Shown: positions 17,983 to 28,114 of the stretch, piece after piece
Layout: each line of letters begins with the position of its first letter
Numbering within the stretch: the stretch's first letter is position 1
Source: Candidatus Mycobacterium wuenschmannii
GTDB taxonomy: Bacteria; Actinomycetota; Actinomycetes; Mycobacteriales; Mycobacteriaceae
DNA: 64,000 nt
Direction of reading: 5' to 3'
Assembly: GCF_030252325.1 (NCBI RefSeq)
Contig: NZ_CP126981.1
Coordinates: 1,116,001-1,180,000, forward strand
Program-made: the position numbers and the translations under genes
Notes under the pieces: generated by a model
What the model saw: only the letters and a program-made list of their open reading frames with translations
The model's database searches: none
What the model was told of the DNA's origin: nothing

Positions 17983-19185
17983 ATGCTCGATTTTGCGGCC
18001 CTCCCACCCGAAATCAACTCCGGCCGAATGTATTCCGGCCCCGGCCCGGGCTCCTTGCTGGCGGCCGCGACGGCGTGGCAATCGCTGGCCGAGGAACTGA
18101 GTTCGGTTGCGGCAGGATATGGTTCGATCCTCGCGACGTTGACCAGCGGCCCGTGGACCGGTGCCAGCTCGATGTCGATGGCCGCGGCGGCCGCGCCGTA
18201 CGTGACCTGGCTGAACGCCACCGGCGACCAGGCGCAGCAGGCCGCGGCACAGGCCGGCGCCGCGGTCAGCGCTTACGAAACCGCTTATACCGCAACGATT
18301 CCACCCCCGCTGGTGGCTGCCAACCGGAGTCTGCTGGCGACGCTCGTCGCAACGAACATCCTGGGCCAGAACACTCCCGCGATCATGTCGACCGAGGCAC
18401 TCTACGGCGAGATGTGGGCCCAGGATGCGGCCGCGATGTACGGCTACGCCGGCGCTTCTTCGACGGCGTCGCAGATCAGCCCCTTCACCAGTCCGCCGCA
18501 GACCACCAACCAGACCGGGCTCGCGACCCAGGCCGCTGCGGCCGCGCAGTCCGCGGGCACCTCCGCCGGGACCGACGCCGAAACGATCATGTCCTCGGGC
18601 CCGCAGCTGATCTCCGGGATGCCCCAGACCCTGCAGAGCCTGGCGGCGCCGCAGACCGTGGGCGATATCGGAGCCACCGGGACCGGCACATCGACGTCAT
18701 CGTCGTCGATGTCGTCGATGATGAACGCACTCAGCATGCCGATGAAGTTCGCCTCGATGCCGATGAGCATGCTGTCCAAGCTGTTCACCGCGGGCAGCAC
18801 AGCCACCGCCGCCAAGGCCGCAACGACCGCCGCGAACGAGCTGGGAGCGGTGCAGTCGGCCGGAATCGGTTCCCGTGCAGGCGCTTTGACGTTGGCGGGG
18901 TTCAGCGGGGGAGCGCCGGCGATCTCTGCGGGCATGGGTCACGCCACCTCCGTCGGCGCGCTGTCGGTGCCGACCGCCTGGACGGGCGCGACGCCCACCA
19001 TGACGTCGGCAGCGGGCCTGCCGTTCAGCGGCGCTGCCACGGCGCCCGCGGCCGCGGTGGGTGCGCACGCCGGCATGCCGCCGATGATGCCGATCACCTC
19101 GATGGGTGGCCGTGCGGCGTCCCCTGCCGCGCCTCGATTCGAGCTTCGCTCGACCGTCGTTCCCTTCAGTCCAGCGGGCGGTTAG
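17983..19185 (+). CDS. PPE family protein, PPE-SVP subgroup
   Basis: A 400-residue PPE protein. The N-terminal ~180-residue domain begins MLDFAALPPEINSGRMYSGP and contains the WxG turn (GPWTG). The C-terminal part carries the SVP motif (VGALSVPTAW, about residue 325) that defines the PPE-SVP subgroup, typical ESX-5 clients. An unusual Ser/Met-rich low-complexity segment (about residues 225-265, with STSSSSMSSMMNALSMPMK) lies between. It pairs with the PE gene 17 bp upstream. ATG 17983 was chosen because all PPE proteins begin near MxDFxxLPPE. Confidence 0.93.
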   Translation: MLDFAALPPEINSGRMYSGPGPGSLLAAATAWQSLAEELSSVAAGYGSILATLTSGPWTGASSMSMAAAAAPYVTWLNATGDQAQQAAAQAGAAVSAYETAYTATIPPPLVAANRSLLATLVATNILGQNTPAIMSTEALYGEMWAQDAAAMYGYAGASSTASQISPFTSPPQTTNQTGLATQAAAAAQSAGTSAGTDAETIMSSGPQLISGMPQTLQSLAAPQTVGDIGATGTGTSTSSSSMSSMMNALSMPMKFASMPMSMLSKLFTAGSTATAAKAATTAANELGAVQSAGIGSRAGALTLAGFSGGAPAISAGMGHATSVGALSVPTAWTGATPTMTSAAGLPFSGAATAPAAAVGAHAGMPPMMPITSMGGRAASPAAPRFELRSTVVPFSPAGG

Positions 19186-19218
19186 CCGTCGTCCCGATGG
19201 CCGAAAAGCCAACTCTGG

Positions 19219-19267
19219 GTGAACATCAGTTGATGCCGGATGAACACTGCTTCAACGGGAATGAATA
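19219..19267. promoter_or_regulatory. Three RTGAAYA heptamers at exact 21-bp spacing
   Basis: GTGAACA at 19219, ATGAACA at 19240 and ATGAATA at 19261 are spaced exactly 21 bp apart. Weaker matches lie midway (GTTGATG at 19229, CTTCAAC at 19250), giving an alternating 11/10-bp array. Read on the minus strand the core is TGTTCAC/T, like the GTTCACC elements of RegX3/PhoP-type response regulators. The array lies 33 bp after a PPE stop and about 260 bp before the next PPE start. Confidence 0.6.
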
Positions 19268-19524
19268 GTCGGCGTCTTGGTTTCGGATCGCCTCCCGGCG
19301 CATCTAATGTCTCAGTCAGCGACTGCTCAGCGATGAGCGTCGGGGCTCAATGTTGTTGATGCGCCAGCGTTACCGAGGATAGAGAGCACTTCGTCTGTGA
19401 CCGCATACCGCTTGGGCACGCCGACTGCCGAACAGCTCGTGACGACAATGACAGTGCTGCACGTCGCCGCACCGCGGGCGATGGGGCGGCCGACGCGATT
19501 CCGGCTTGTTGACGGAGGGGTTTA
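19268..19524 (+). other. Leader region before the second PPE gene
   Basis: About 257 bp between the heptamer array and the PPE start. A 42-codon frame (GTG 19397 to a TAG ending at 19525) overlaps the PPE GTG as TAGTG, which would allow coupling, but it lacks a convincing Shine-Dalgarno and resembles nothing known. No PE remnant was found although this PPE has no PE partner. A strong GGAGGGG lies just before the PPE start. Confidence 0.3.
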
Positions 19525-20775
19525 GTGCTGGATTTCGGGCTGCTGCCGCCGGAGGTCAACTCCGGTCGGATGTACACGGGTCCCGGCCCGGGGCCGATGC
19601 TGGCCGCCGCGGAGGCATGGGACGGCTTGGCCGCCGACCTGGGTTTCGCGTCCTCCGGTTACGGGGCGACGCTGGCCGAACTGACGAGCGGTAACTGGAT
19701 CGGGCCTACGTCGCTCGCGATGATGGCCGCGGTGACGCCGTACGTGAACTGGCTCAGCACCACCGCCGCCCAGGCCGAGGAGACCGCCAACCAGGCGCGC
19801 GCGGCGGCCGCCGCCTACGAGGCGGCGTTCGCCATGACCGTGCCGCCGCCGGCGATCGCGGCCAACCGTGCGCTGCTGATGGCGCTGATCGCGACGAACT
19901 TCTTCGGCCAGAACACCCCGGCGATCATGGCGACCGAGGCGCTCTACGTAGAGATGTGGGCGCAGGACGCCGCCGCGATGTACGGCTACGCGGGTGCCTC
20001 GGCGGCCGCCTCTCAGGTGACCCCGTTCGCCGCGCCGCCGAAGACCGCAACCGACGACGGGTCGAGCAACCAGGCTGACGCCGTCGCCAAGGCTGCCGCC
20101 ACTCCCGCCAGCGAGGCGTCGACCGTGGTGCAGAACGCGGTGGCCTCGGCTCCCACGAGCCAGACCACCACGACGGCGCTGCCGGCGGCGACCACCACGG
20201 GCACCGGCGCGACCAGCGCCGCGACGCCCCCGACGTTCACCGGACCGTTCGCGTGGCTCGAGCAGTTGATCTACAACACCTACAACCAGTACCCGACCGG
20301 CGGCCTCGGGGTGAACTTCAACACCACGTCGCTGACCGCGATCTTGAAGCAGACCCTGCAGGCCTACTTCGGCGTCGGTATCGGCAACTTCGGCTGGAGC
20401 ATCGGCCAGCAGTTGACCTTCGGCCAGGGCGCGACGGCAGGTGCCGGCGGTGCGTGGTACCCCACACCGCAATTCGCCGGCCTGGGCTTCGGCAACGCCG
20501 GCACGCCGGTGTCCGCGGGTATCGGCCAGGCCAGCACTCTCGGTCGGCTGTCGGTGCCACCGGGGTGGCCGGGCGCGACCCCGGCGGCGATGGAAGAGGC
20601 CCAGCTCGCCAACGCCTTCCGGCCGATCTCGGCGGGACCGACCGAGAACGCGATGCTCAACGGTGTTCCGATGACAAATGGCGCAACCGCACTCGGTCGG
20701 GGCCGCGGCACCGGCTACGTCGTCAAGTACGGCTTCCGGCACGCGGTGATGCCGCGGCCACCGTCAGCCGGCTGA
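19525..20775 (+). CDS. PPE family protein, PPE-SVP subgroup (orphan)
   Basis: A 416-residue PPE protein with N-terminus [20 protein letters not shown], WxG turn GNWIG, an Ala/Thr-rich linker (about residues 180-235) and a C-terminal region containing [14 protein letters not shown], the PPE-SVP signature. It has no adjacent PE gene and may pair in trans with one of the PE proteins nearby. The GTG start is backed by GGAGGGG 4 nt upstream. ESX-5 export with EspG5 as chaperone is expected from family membership. Compare PPE25-PPE27 of M. tuberculosis. Confidence 0.92.
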   Translation: MLDFGLLPPEVNSGRMYTGPGPGPMLAAAEAWDGLAADLGFASSGYGATLAELTSGNWIGPTSLAMMAAVTPYVNWLSTTAAQAEETANQARAAAAAYEAAFAMTVPPPAIAANRALLMALIATNFFGQNTPAIMATEALYVEMWAQDAAAMYGYAGASAAASQVTPFAAPPKTATDDGSSNQADAVAKAAATPASEASTVVQNAVASAPTSQTTTTALPAATTTGTGATSAATPPTFTGPFAWLEQLIYNTYNQYPTGGLGVNFNTTSLTAILKQTLQAYFGVGIGNFGWSIGQQLTFGQGATAGAGGAWYPTPQFAGLGFGNAGTPVSAGIGQASTLGRLSVPPGWPGATPAAMEEAQLANAFRPISAGPTENAMLNGVPMTNGATALGRGRGTGYVVKYGFRHAVMPRPPSAG

Positions 20776-20905
20776 CGCTTCTCTGCATCCAAATTCGTTG
20801 TGGCGCAGTTGAGTACGAGTGAGTGCGTCAAAGTTCAAGCGGCAGTGCGGTATCCGGCCTGCGGACGCACGCATGACCGCAAGACGAAGATAAGTAGAAC
20901 ATCAA

Positions 20906-20954
20906 GTGAACAGCAGATATCGGGGGATGAATACTCATCGGAAACTCATGAACA
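20906..20954. promoter_or_regulatory. Three RTGAAYA heptamers at exact 21-bp spacing
   Basis: GTGAACA at 20906, ATGAATA at 20927 and ATGAACA at 20948 repeat with the same 21-bp phase and orientation as the array at 19219. The last copy is 110 bp upstream of the following PE start, close to the 105 bp seen at the second near-identical PE gene. Midway half-sites are weaker here. Likely an OmpR-family response-regulator site; RegX3 is the favoured candidate by inference. Confidence 0.6.
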
Positions 20955-21057
20955 GTTGCCCCGGCACAAGCTTTATGCCCCCGTGACCAATTAATCTTGC
21001 TCTCGACGACCTTGCTCTAGGTCGAAGACGCCCACGGTTATTGAGGAGGAAAACCGG

Positions 21058-21357
21058 ATGTCGTTCGTAACCACGCAGCCGGAGGCACTGTCGGCCGCGG
21101 CCGCAAGCCTGCAGGGGATCGGGTCTTCGGTGAACGCACAGAACGCCGCCGCCGCCGCTCCCACCACGGGAGTGGTTCCCGCTGCCGCCGACGAGGTTTC
21201 GGCACTCACGGCGGCTCAGTTCGTCGCGCACGCGCAGCTGTACCAGTCGGTGAGCGCCCAGGCCGCGGCGATCCACGAAGCATTCGTCAACACGTTGGGC
21301 ACCAGCGCCGGTTCCTACGCAGCCACCGAGGCCGCCAACGCGGCTGCGGCCGGCTAG
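21058..21357 (+). CDS. PE family protein (PE18/PE19-like)
   Basis: A 99-residue PE-only protein that differs from the PE at 26936 at only five positions, so the two are recent duplicates. It ends with the YxxxE export signal (SYAATEAAN). A strong GAGGAGG lies 8 nt before the ATG. The PPE gene follows after 11 bp and is its likely heterodimer partner. A 21-bp-phased heptamer array lies upstream, so expression is probably regulated. Confidence 0.94.
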   Translation: MSFVTTQPEALSAAAASLQGIGSSVNAQNAAAAAPTTGVVPAAADEVSALTAAQFVAHAQLYQSVSAQAAAIHEAFVNTLGTSAGSYAATEAANAAAAG

Positions 21358-21368
21358 GAGGCTCTTTC

Positions 21369-22607
21369 ATGGTGGATTTCGGGGCGTTACCGCCTGAGAT
21401 CAACTCGGCCCGCATGTACGCGGGTCCTGGTTCGTCGTCGCTGCAGGCGGCCGCATCGGCGTGGAACTCGCTTTCCGCCGAACTCCAGTCGGCCGCACAG
21501 GGTTACGAGACGGTCATCACTCAGCTGTCGAGCGACCAGTGGATGGGTCCGGCGTCGGCGCAGATGGCGAGCGCGGCCCAGCCGTACGTGACCTGGATGC
21601 AGGAAACAGCGGCGCAGGCCGAGCAAGCCGCGACCCAGGCCCGCGCGGCCGCCGCGGCTTACGAGCAGGCGTTCGCGGCGACGGTGCCGCCGCCGCTCAT
21701 CGCAGCCAACCGGGCCGAGACGGCCGCAGCGACGCAGGCCAACGTGTTCGGCCAGTACACGCCGTTGATCGCACAACTCGAGGCGCAGTACAGCCAGATG
21801 TGGGCGCAGGACGCGGCAGCCATGTACGGCTACGCGGGACAGTCATCCTCAGCGGCGAAAGTAACGCCGTTCGCCTCGCCGGCCGCCAGCACCACACCCA
21901 ACGGAACGGCGAACCAGGCCGCAGCGGTAACGCAGGCGGCCGGGACGTCGGCGGCGGACAGCTCGCAGGACATCCTGCAGCAGCTGCTGTCGTTGCTGCC
22001 CAGCAACATTCAGGCGTGGTTCACACCCGGCGGCTTCCAGAGCTCATTCGGCAGTCTGCAGTCGCTCGAGTCCACGCTGTACGGCTTCTTCTTCGGCAGC
22101 TCGGTGTTGCCGACGAACCTCCAGGCGCTCGTCAACGCCTACTCGCCATACGCCGGTTTTTTCTACAACACCGAGGGTCTGCCCTACTTCAGCGTTGGTA
22201 TGGGCAACTTCGGCGTGCAGATGGCCAAGACCCTGGGTCTGTTGGGTGGCGCCCCGGCTGCCGCCGCCGCGCCCGCGGCGACAAGCGGTCTCGGCGGGCT
22301 GGGCGGCATGCTCGGCGGGGGCAGTGCCGCCGCTGCCGCGCCGAGCGGTGTCGCGGCCAGCCTCGGCGGCGGCGCATCGGTCGGCAAGCTCGCGGTGCCC
22401 CCGTCCTGGATCGGTGGCGCCCCGCTGGCGGCTCCGCACGCCCCACTGGCAGTCAGCAGCGTCAGCGCGGCCCCGGAGACTGGGAGCGGCAACCTGTTGG
22501 GCGGCATGCCGTTGGCCGGCGCCGGCGCCGGCGGCCTGGGTGGGCCCGCGGGCCCGCGCTACGGGTTCAAGCCCACGGTGATGACGCGCCCGCCGTTCGC
22601 CGGCTGA
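21369..22607 (+). CDS. PPE family protein, PPE-SVP subgroup
   Basis: A 412-residue PPE protein: N-terminus MVDFGALPPEINSARMYAGP, WxG turn DQWMG, then a C-terminal domain with aromatic-rich ITSLLP-like segments (QQLLSLLPSNIQAWF, YAGFFYNTEGLPYFS), a Gly/Ala-rich stretch, and GKLAVPPSWIGGAP as the SVP-type motif with Ala in place of Ser. Preceded 11 bp upstream by its PE partner; AGGAGG precedes the ATG. A long hairpin follows the stop. Expected to be exported by ESX-5 to the outer membrane or surface. Confidence 0.93.
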   Translation: MVDFGALPPEINSARMYAGPGSSSLQAAASAWNSLSAELQSAAQGYETVITQLSSDQWMGPASAQMASAAQPYVTWMQETAAQAEQAATQARAAAAAYEQAFAATVPPPLIAANRAETAAATQANVFGQYTPLIAQLEAQYSQMWAQDAAAMYGYAGQSSSAAKVTPFASPAASTTPNGTANQAAAVTQAAGTSAADSSQDILQQLLSLLPSNIQAWFTPGGFQSSFGSLQSLESTLYGFFFGSSVLPTNLQALVNAYSPYAGFFYNTEGLPYFSVGMGNFGVQMAKTLGLLGGAPAAAAAPAATSGLGGLGGMLGGGSAAAAAPSGVAASLGGGASVGKLAVPPSWIGGAPLAAPHAPLAVSSVSAAPETGSGNLLGGMPLAGAGAGGLGGPAGPRYGFKPTVMTRPPFAG

Positions 22608-22618
22608 TCATCGAATAG

Positions 22619-22671
22619 CCGCACACGCCTTGGGGCGCCACGCATTCGCGTGGCGCCCCACGCGTGTGCGG
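22619..22671 (+). terminator. Long two-part GC hairpin after the PE/PPE pair
   Basis: The inner stem is 12 bp (22632-22643 with 22648-22659, loop ATTC). It sits inside a 10-bp outer stem (CCGCACACGC at 22619-22628 with GCGTGTGCGG at 22662-22671), separated by a CTT/A internal loop. There is no T tract. It starts 11 bp after the PPE stop, so a U-less mycobacterial-type terminator or mRNA 3'-end stabiliser is likely. Confidence 0.7.
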
Positions 22672-22822
22672 GCCGGCGGGTAGCTCGCATGAAATTTCGG
22701 TGTCGCCAGGGTGGCTCGAATATGAACAGTTGGGGCACCTGCTTAAGGGCGGAAGATATGAGATTGGCGTGGCGTAGGTTTCTTGATGGTGAACACTCGG
22801 GGATCCAGGGCAGGAGAGGTTC

Positions 22823-23176
22823 ATGACGCGTAAAGCCGACACATCCGGTTCGCTTGCACTGTCGCCGCGTCCGCGAGACGGGGCCCGCGCGGTGCCCAAG
22901 ACCACCGACAACCGCCGAACCCTGCACATGGCACGGGCATTGGATCCGGCCCAGCCCGCCGAGGTCGCTCAGGCTCGGGTATTCGAAAGACTGCTGCAGG
23001 CCGAGCGGTCCGAGCTGCAGACGCTGACCCGGACCATCGATGCGCTGCCGGACAACACTGACCTCGATCCGGCTCACGATCTGATGCAGATCCGCGCCCG
23101 TCTCGATGAGATCCAACGGCTGCTGCGTGCGCTGCAAGGCCGCTTTCCGCACGGCATGTCAGAAGTCGACAATTAG
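22823..23176 (+). CDS. Hypothetical protein of the ESX-5 locus
   Basis: A 117-residue protein with a basic, probably disordered first 40 residues and a helical, coiled-coil-prone remainder (ARVFERLLQAERSELQTLTRTIDAL, in part; LMQIRARLDEIQRLLRALQ). There is no signal peptide, membrane segment, WxG or YxxxD/E motif, so it is not an obvious type VII substrate. CAGGAGAGG precedes the ATG. Single RTGAACA heptamers occur at 22722 and 22789. I do not recognise the family. It is convergent with the ferredoxin gene, and the H37Rv ESX-5 locus has no counterpart that I recall. Confidence 0.7.
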   Translation: MTRKADTSGSLALSPRPRDGARAVPKTTDNRRTLHMARALDPAQPAEVAQARVFERLLQAERSELQTLTRTIDALPDNTDLDPAHDLMQIRARLDEIQRLLRALQGRFPHGMSEVDN

Positions 23177-23213
23177 CTGCCGCGAATAGGACTGTGCAGC
23201 AACGAGATTCGTC

Positions 23214-23426
<213 letters not shown>

Positions 23427-23478
23427 CTACACACACAGCCGATTCTAGAAGACACGTCGGGCGAACGTTGGCGAGTGA

Positions 23479-24705
<1,227 letters not shown>

Positions 24706-24717
24706 GCCAGCCGCTCG

Positions 24718-26478
24718 TCAGCGGGGCGGTCGTGCCGACCCCGAAGCCGGGGGAGCAGAACTCGGCGGATTCGGCACCTCGACGCCGGGTGGCACCTCGG
24801 CGACCCGCGCGGCGACGGACGGGATCTCGATCGTCGCGCCTTGCTGCTGGCACTCGTTGGTCTCCACCGTGACGGTCATCGTGCCGCGGAACTCGGCATG
24901 GTCCTTACGCAGCGAAAGTGCCTGTGTCGTCGTCTGTTTCGCGGGTGCGTTGTCGGGCCCCACGCATGCGAACAGCATGGTGTCGGGCCGCGACTGCCAT
25001 CCGCCGTTGCGGAAGTCCAGCACGACCGTTTTGCTGCCGCCGCCCTCGCCCACCTGGACGTGACCGGTCTCGTCCAGCATGACGCCCGTGGCCACGCACG
25101 ATGCGGGAGTGCAGGCCGTCCTGAACGCCCACCAGGTGCTGACATTCGGCGGCTGGGGGTCGGGACTGCCGTTGTAGGACTGCTGTTCGCGGTTGACGTC
25201 GACGCGGTATGCGCCGTCCAGTGCCTCACCCGTGACCGGGAAGTCGTGCCCGGCGGGCGCCGGCGCCGCTTTGGGTGCGGGCCCCGCGACGGGTCCCAGC
25301 GGGCCGGCGGCGCGATTCGTTCCGTGGTCGTCGCGGCCGATGATGACGCCTACCGCGACCATCGCGACGCACAGCGAGGCCGCCGCGGTGCCCAGACCGA
25401 TGATCCACGGCCAGCGATTGGGGCGGGTTTCCGCCGGTTTGGCGGAGCGTTCGACCGTAGCCGGCTCCTCGACCTGCTGATGGTGCTGCGCCAGACCGCG
25501 CACCGTCTTGGCCCAGGAGGAGAAGTAGGACGACGACGACGTCGCCTCCTGCGGTGACAACCAGGTCGCCGTTGTGTCGTGGTCATCCGGATAGTCGACG
25601 ACCGTCAGATATGCCTCTGGACTGCGATCGCCGCTCCACGCGCCGGCGCCGTGACTCAGAGCGTCGGCGAAGGCGCGGCAGCTGCCGAACCGGTCGCGCG
25701 GATTCTTCGCCAACGCGACCGCGAACACGCCGTCGAGGCGGGCGACCTCCGGGCGCTGGTCGCGCAGGCTCGGCGGGGCGGCAGTCAGGTGCTGGCTGAT
25801 AACGGCGACCGGATTCGACTGCTGGAAGGGCGGCTTGCCGGTGAGCAGGAAGTACGCGGTGGCCGCCAGCGAGTACTGGTCGGCACGGCCGTCGATGTCG
25901 CCGCCCATCAGCTGCTCGGGCGCGGCGAAGGCAACGGTCTCGCCGGTGAGCTCCGGCGACGCCGGGCTGTCCGGGTCGCCGAGTTGGCGGGCCAGGCCGA
26001 AGTCGGTGAGCAGGATCTGCTGCTCCCCGTCGCTGGGATGGGTGAACAGGATGTTGGCCGGTTTCACGCCGCGGTGCAGCATGCCCTTGCCGTGGGCGTA
26101 GTCGAGCGCGTCGGCGATGGCCGTCACGACCGCCAGCACCTCACCGGCCGGCATCCCATTGGGGTAGCGGCCGGTGACCAGCTCGTCGGCGTCAGTGCCG
26201 TTGACGTAATCCATCGTGACCCACAACTGACCGTCGGACTCGCCGCGATACTCGATGCCGAGGATGTGGGGGTGGTAGAGGCTGGTGGCGATCGGAGTCT
26301 CGCGGAGGAAACGGTCGCGGAACTCCTCGTCGCCTGAGAGGCCGGCCGACAGCACCTTCAGCGCGTTCCAGTGGGGTAGTCGGGGGTGCTGAGCCAGGTA
26401 CACCGCGCCGGTGTCGGCATGCCCCAAGAGCCTCAGGACGGTGTAACCCGTAAAGGTCGAGCCGTTGGTGACCGACAT
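24718..26478 (-). CDS. Membrane Ser/Thr kinase-like protein with HRG in place of HRD
   Basis: A 586-residue PknJ/PknM-like protein: kinase domain (about 10-270), juxtamembrane linker, one membrane helix (about 358-382) and an extracellular domain with two or three Cys pairs and a Pro-rich tail. Lys41 (ALKVL), TDFGLA and AAPEQ are intact. The catalytic-loop Asp is Gly137 (LHRGVKPANIL; codon GGC at 26068-26070), and the glycine loop is degenerate (LGHADTGAVY). It is therefore predicted to be a pseudokinase or very weak kinase unless this is a sequence error, since GAC to GGC is one change. It is convergent with cyp143 and has no ESX-5 counterpart in H37Rv that I recall. Confidence 0.9.
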   Translation of the reverse strand: MSVTNGSTFTGYTVLRLLGHADTGAVYLAQHPRLPHWNALKVLSAGLSGDEEFRDRFLRETPIATSLYHPHILGIEYRGESDGQLWVTMDYVNGTDADELVTGRYPNGMPAGEVLAVVTAIADALDYAHGKGMLHRGVKPANILFTHPSDGEQQILLTDFGLARQLGDPDSPASPELTGETVAFAAPEQLMGGDIDGRADQYSLAATAYFLLTGKPPFQQSNPVAVISQHLTAAPPSLRDQRPEVARLDGVFAVALAKNPRDRFGSCRAFADALSHGAGAWSGDRSPEAYLTVVDYPDDHDTTATWLSPQEATSSSSYFSSWAKTVRGLAQHHQQVEEPATVERSAKPAETRPNRWPWIIGLGTAAASLCVAMVAVGVIIGRDDHGTNRAAGPLGPVAGPAPKAAPAPAGHDFPVTGEALDGAYRVDVNREQQSYNGSPDPQPPNVSTWWAFRTACTPASCVATGVMLDETGHVQVGEGGGSKTVVLDFRNGGWQSRPDTMLFACVGPDNAPAKQTTTQALSLRKDHAEFRGTMTVTVETNECQQQGATIEIPSVAARVAEVPPGVEVPNPPSSAPPASGSARPPR

Positions 26479-26809
26479 GGGCAGATATTAACCACGGCGC
26501 ACCCGACGGGGCATCCCTGCGCGGACCCCGCCGCTGCGCGTGGTGGCGATGTCGTAATCCGGATCCGCAGGTCGACAAAACCGCAGTTGAAGCCCTATAT
26601 GAAACACCGAGATGGCGTTATTCGCTGCCGGATTTTTTCGGTTCAGGCGAGCCGCACAACTTCGGACGTTCATCGACCCAACGCTCGGTAGCGAACCGGC
26701 TTAGTACCCGGGACTTACCCGGCTCACATCATTTGCCCATGTCACAGGCCTATCGTGGCGACAGAATCGCCGGTGTTCGGGCGACTCTGTTACTCGGCTG
26801 TTACCGGAG

Positions 26810-26837
26810 ATGAACACTTGTTGCTGTCGGGTGAACA
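26810..26837. promoter_or_regulatory. Two RTGAACA heptamers at exact 21-bp spacing
   Basis: ATGAACA at 26810 and GTGAACA at 26831 are 21 bp apart in the same orientation, with GTTGCTG midway at 26820, matching the midway GTTGATG of the 19219 array. The second copy lies 105 bp upstream of the PE start. The rest of the 457-bp gap (26479-26935), which also serves the leftward kinase gene, shows no other clear structure. Confidence 0.55.
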
Positions 26838-26935
26838 ATTGCAAACACCCAGCTTCGGCCGCAGCACAGGGGCCTGCGCGCGTCTATTGTCGTGCACGGA
26901 CAGATCGCCGTTGTCGACCGAGAAGGAAGCCCGAA

Positions 26936-27235
26936 ATGTCGTTCGTGACCACACAGCCGGAAGCTTTGTCGGCGGCGGCCACCAGCCTCCAGGGGATCGG
27001 GTCTGCGATCAACGCCCAGAACGCCGCCGCAGCGGCGCCGACTACGGGCGTGGTTCCGGCCGCGGCCGACGAGGTTTCGGCTTTGACCGCCGCGCAGTTC
27101 GCCGCGCACGCGCAGCTCTACCAGGCTGTGAGTGCGCAGGCCGCGGCCATCCACGAAGCGTTCGTCAACACATTGGGTACCAGCGCCGGTTCCTACGCTG
27201 CCACCGAGGCTGCCAACGCAGCCGCCGCGGGCTGA
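26936..27235 (+). CDS. PE family protein, PE19-like
   Basis: A 99-residue PE-only protein, about 95% identical to the PE at 21058, with the same YxxxE export signal. Position directly before esxM-esxN matches pe19 of M. tuberculosis, whose promoter is reported to be bound by RegX3. ATG 26936 is preceded by AGAAGGAAG. It has no adjacent PPE partner, so it may pair in trans with the orphan PPE at 19525. Confidence 0.94.
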   Translation: MSFVTTQPEALSAAATSLQGIGSAINAQNAAAAAPTTGVVPAAADEVSALTAAQFAAHAQLYQAVSAQAAAIHEAFVNTLGTSAGSYAATEAANAAAAG

Positions 27236-27400
27236 GCGTCACGTACATGAAAGCCATCCCACTGTGGCTCCACACACGGTGGCAGCCATCACGCGGGGAA
27301 GGGGGAAACAACCGTGTGTCTCAAGTCGGCGGTTACCTCTGGTAACCCGTCGACTACCACGTTCATTCCATCAATCACCACTCAACCAAGGAGAAAGTAA

Positions 27401-27697
27401 GTGCCTACGCGTTTTATGACTGACCCGCACGAGATGCGGGCGATGGCGGGCCGTTTCGACGTGCACGCGCAGACCGTCGAGGACGAGGCCCGCAAGATGT
27501 GGGCGTCGAGCACCAACATCGCCGGGGCCGGCTGGAGCGGTACCGCTCAGGCCACGTCCTACGACACGATGGGCCAGATGAACACGGCCTTCCGCAACAT
27601 CGTCAACATGCTGCACGGGGTCCGTGACGGACTGATCCGCGACGCCAACAACTACGAGAGCCAAGAGCAGGCCTCTCAGCAGATTCTGAGCAGCTAG
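27401..27697 (+). CDS. esxM: WXG100 protein EsxM
   Basis: A 98-residue WXG100 protein with helix-turn-helix fold. GWSG forms the turn near residue 44, and the C-terminal NYESQEQA supplies the YxxxE export signal. It is close to M. tuberculosis EsxM (same length, same MTDPHxMRxMAGRF start). It forms a 1:1 dimer with EsxN and is secreted by ESX-5. GTG 27401 is preceded by AAGGAG. The 165-bp gap before it carries an imperfect hairpin but no clear terminator, so it may be transcribed with the PE gene or alone. Confidence 0.95.
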   Translation: MPTRFMTDPHEMRAMAGRFDVHAQTVEDEARKMWASSTNIAGAGWSGTAQATSYDTMGQMNTAFRNIVNMLHGVRDGLIRDANNYESQEQASQQILSS

Positions 27698-27740
27698 CTC
27701 GCTGACCAGCGTAAGCTTCCACACACAGGAGGAAAGATAA

Positions 27741-28025
27741 ATGTCGATTAGCTACCAGTTCGGTGATGTCGACGCCCACGGCGCGCTCATCCGTGCGCAG
27801 GCCGCTTCCCTGGAGGCCGAGCACCAGGCCATCGTCCGCGATGTGCTGGCTGCCGGTGACTTCTGGGGCGGCTCGGGTTCCGTCGCCTGCCAGGAGTTCA
27901 TCACCCAGTTGGGTCGCAACTTCCAGGTCATCTACGAGCAGGCGAACAGCCACGGCCAGAAGGTGCAGAGCGCCGGCAACAACATGTCGAGCACCGACTC
28001 CGCCGTCGGCTCCAGCTGGGCCTGA
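27741..28025 (+). CDS. esxN: WXG100 protein EsxN (Mtb9.9 family)
   Basis: A 94-residue protein almost identical to the EsxN/Mtb9.9 group, with FWGG as the WxG turn near residue 43 and a conserved start MSISYQFGDVDAHG. It is the partner of EsxM, is secreted by ESX-5 and is an immunodominant antigen family in M. tuberculosis. A strong AGGAGG precedes the ATG 43 bp after esxM. A 13-bp hairpin follows the stop. Confidence 0.96.
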   Translation: MSISYQFGDVDAHGALIRAQAASLEAEHQAIVRDVLAAGDFWGGSGSVACQEFITQLGRNFQVIYEQANSHGQKVQSAGNNMSSTDSAVGSSWA

Positions 28026-28040
28026 CAGTCAACGCAGGGC

Positions 28041-28072
28041 GCGGCAGCACACCGGTTCAGGTGTGCTGCCGC
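28041..28072 (+). terminator. GC hairpin after esxN
   Basis: A perfect 13-bp stem (GCGGCAGCACACC at 28041-28053 with its complement at 28060-28072) with loop GGTTCA, 15 bp after the esxN stop and without a T tract. It could terminate or stabilise the abundant esxM-esxN mRNA; partial readthrough to espG5 is possible. Confidence 0.65.
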
Positions 28073-28114
28073 GTCGTGCGATAACAGAGAAATACCGAGA
28101 TACGAGAGAAGCGG

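Noticed and set aside
19397..19525. A 42-codon frame whose stop overlaps the PPE start
   Set aside because: The TAGTG overlap is suggestive, but there is no ribosome site or similarity to PE proteins; mentioned only in the leader description.
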